Part shown: positions 4,786-5,005 of the stretch, one piece after another
Position numbering within the stretch: position 1 is the stretch's first letter
Layout of the letters: the number at the start of each line of letters is the position of its first letter
Source of the DNA: Christensenella sp.
Lineage (GTDB): Bacteria; Bacillota; Clostridia; Christensenellales; Maliibacteriaceae
Assembly: GCA_019420085.1 (NCBI GenBank)
Contig: JAHZHV010000135.1
Coordinates: 1-5,005 of the forward strand
Length of the DNA: 5,005 nucleotides
Reading direction: 5' to 3'
Translations under genes and position numbers: made by a program
The notes under the pieces: generated by a model
Seen by the model: only the letters and a program-made list of their open reading frames with translations
What the model was told of the DNA's origin: nothing
Databases searched by the model: none

Positions 4786-4810
4786 TGCGCGGATTGGAAT
4801 GTGGTATAAT
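4782..4810 (+). promoter_or_regulatory. rpsB promoter
   Basis: TTGATG (4782-4787), a 17-base spacer and TATAAT (4805-4810) with an extended TG at 4802-4803 form the best promoter in the window. The -35 overlaps the TGA of the SLOG gene. Transcription should start near 4817, leaving a leader of about 106 bases. Confidence 0.9.
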
Positions 4811-4816
4811 TCTTCG

Positions 4817-4911
4817 GTAAAACGCACGCCGGCGGATTGCGCGGTGCGTGCCCCTGCGACATGGGGTGTACGCGCAAGAGGATGCCGGCGGTGGAAAAAA
4901 CGGTAAGGAGG
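4817..4911 (+). promoter_or_regulatory. Structured 5' leader of rpsB, possible autoregulatory element
   Basis: ACGCAC (4822-4827) can pair with GTGCGT (4844-4849). GCGT (4846-4849) plus CCCC (4851-4854) can alternatively pair with GGGG (4863-4866) plus ACGC (4870-4873). CGCCGGC (4827-4833) matches GCCGGCG (4884-4890) and could close an outer helix. The first two pairings exclude each other. Ribosomal protein leaders often bind their own product, but I cannot assign this one to a described family. Confidence 0.4.
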
Positions 4912-4922
4912 AACTTACAACC

Positions 4923-5005
4923 ATGTCAGTCGTATCCATGAAGCAGCTGCTGGAAGCAGGCGTCCATTTCGGACATCAGACCAGAAGATGGAACCCCAAG
5001 ATGAA
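4923..5005 (+). CDS. rpsB: 30S ribosomal protein S2, N terminus (3' truncated by window)
   Basis: The 27 visible complete codons read MSVVSMKQLLEAGVHFGHQTRRWNPKM, the strongly conserved S2 N terminus, including the LLEAGVHFGHQTRRWNPKM block that contacts 16S rRNA. S2 joins late in 30S assembly and is needed for docking of S1 where that is present. The start has a near-perfect ribosome site, AAGGAGG (4905-4911), 11 bases upstream. tsf (elongation factor Ts) usually follows rpsB and is expected just outside the window. Confidence 0.98.
   Translation, partial: MSVVSMKQLLEAGVHFGHQTRRWNPKM

Overview
The window looks like GC-rich Clostridia (Firmicutes) chromosome. The clearest markers are the start of rpsB, whose protein opens MSVVSMKQLLEAGVHFGHQT, strong Shine-Dalgarno sites (AAGGAGG, AAAGGAG, AGGGAGG), extended -10 promoters of the TGNTATAMT type, and a typical low-GC-phylum set of small accessory proteins. 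Genus cannot be read from this sequence.

Layout. (1) Bases 1-266 are the 3' end of a MacB/FtsX-type ABC transporter permease, followed by an intrinsic terminator. (2) Bases 267-1440 hold no convincing intact gene. This stretch contains a second identical copy of the terminator cassette, a decayed duplicate of the permease 3' end (731-995), a third, partly deleted cassette, and then pyrimidine-rich filler with one terminator-like hairpin. (3) 1452-2135 encodes a PPP/ApaH-type metallophosphoesterase. (4) 2222-3174 is a two-gene unit with its own promoter: a flavodoxin-like protein and a small cysteine-containing TIGR04076-type protein. (5) Convergent to it, on the minus strand, lies a second TIGR04076-type gene (3302-3628, TTG start). 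A strong bidirectional terminator and a second plus-strand hairpin separate them. (6) 3888-4785 is a divergent pair: a small XRE/Cro-type repressor (minus) and a SLOG-fold protein (plus). Their intergenic region holds a perfect 11-bp inverted repeat flanking a near-consensus promoter, plus a third copy of the core overlapping the -10. (7) A textbook promoter that overlaps the SLOG stop codon drives a structured 5' leader and rpsB, which runs off the window.

How the parts relate: most genes here are housekeeping or widespread accessory genes, each with its own promoter. The most system-like element is the XRE/SLOG divergon, which looks like a self-contained repressor-controlled nucleotide-binding module. 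The most unusual structural element is the decayed permease/terminator duplication. I see no CRISPR array, tRNA, rRNA, transposase or other complete mobile element.
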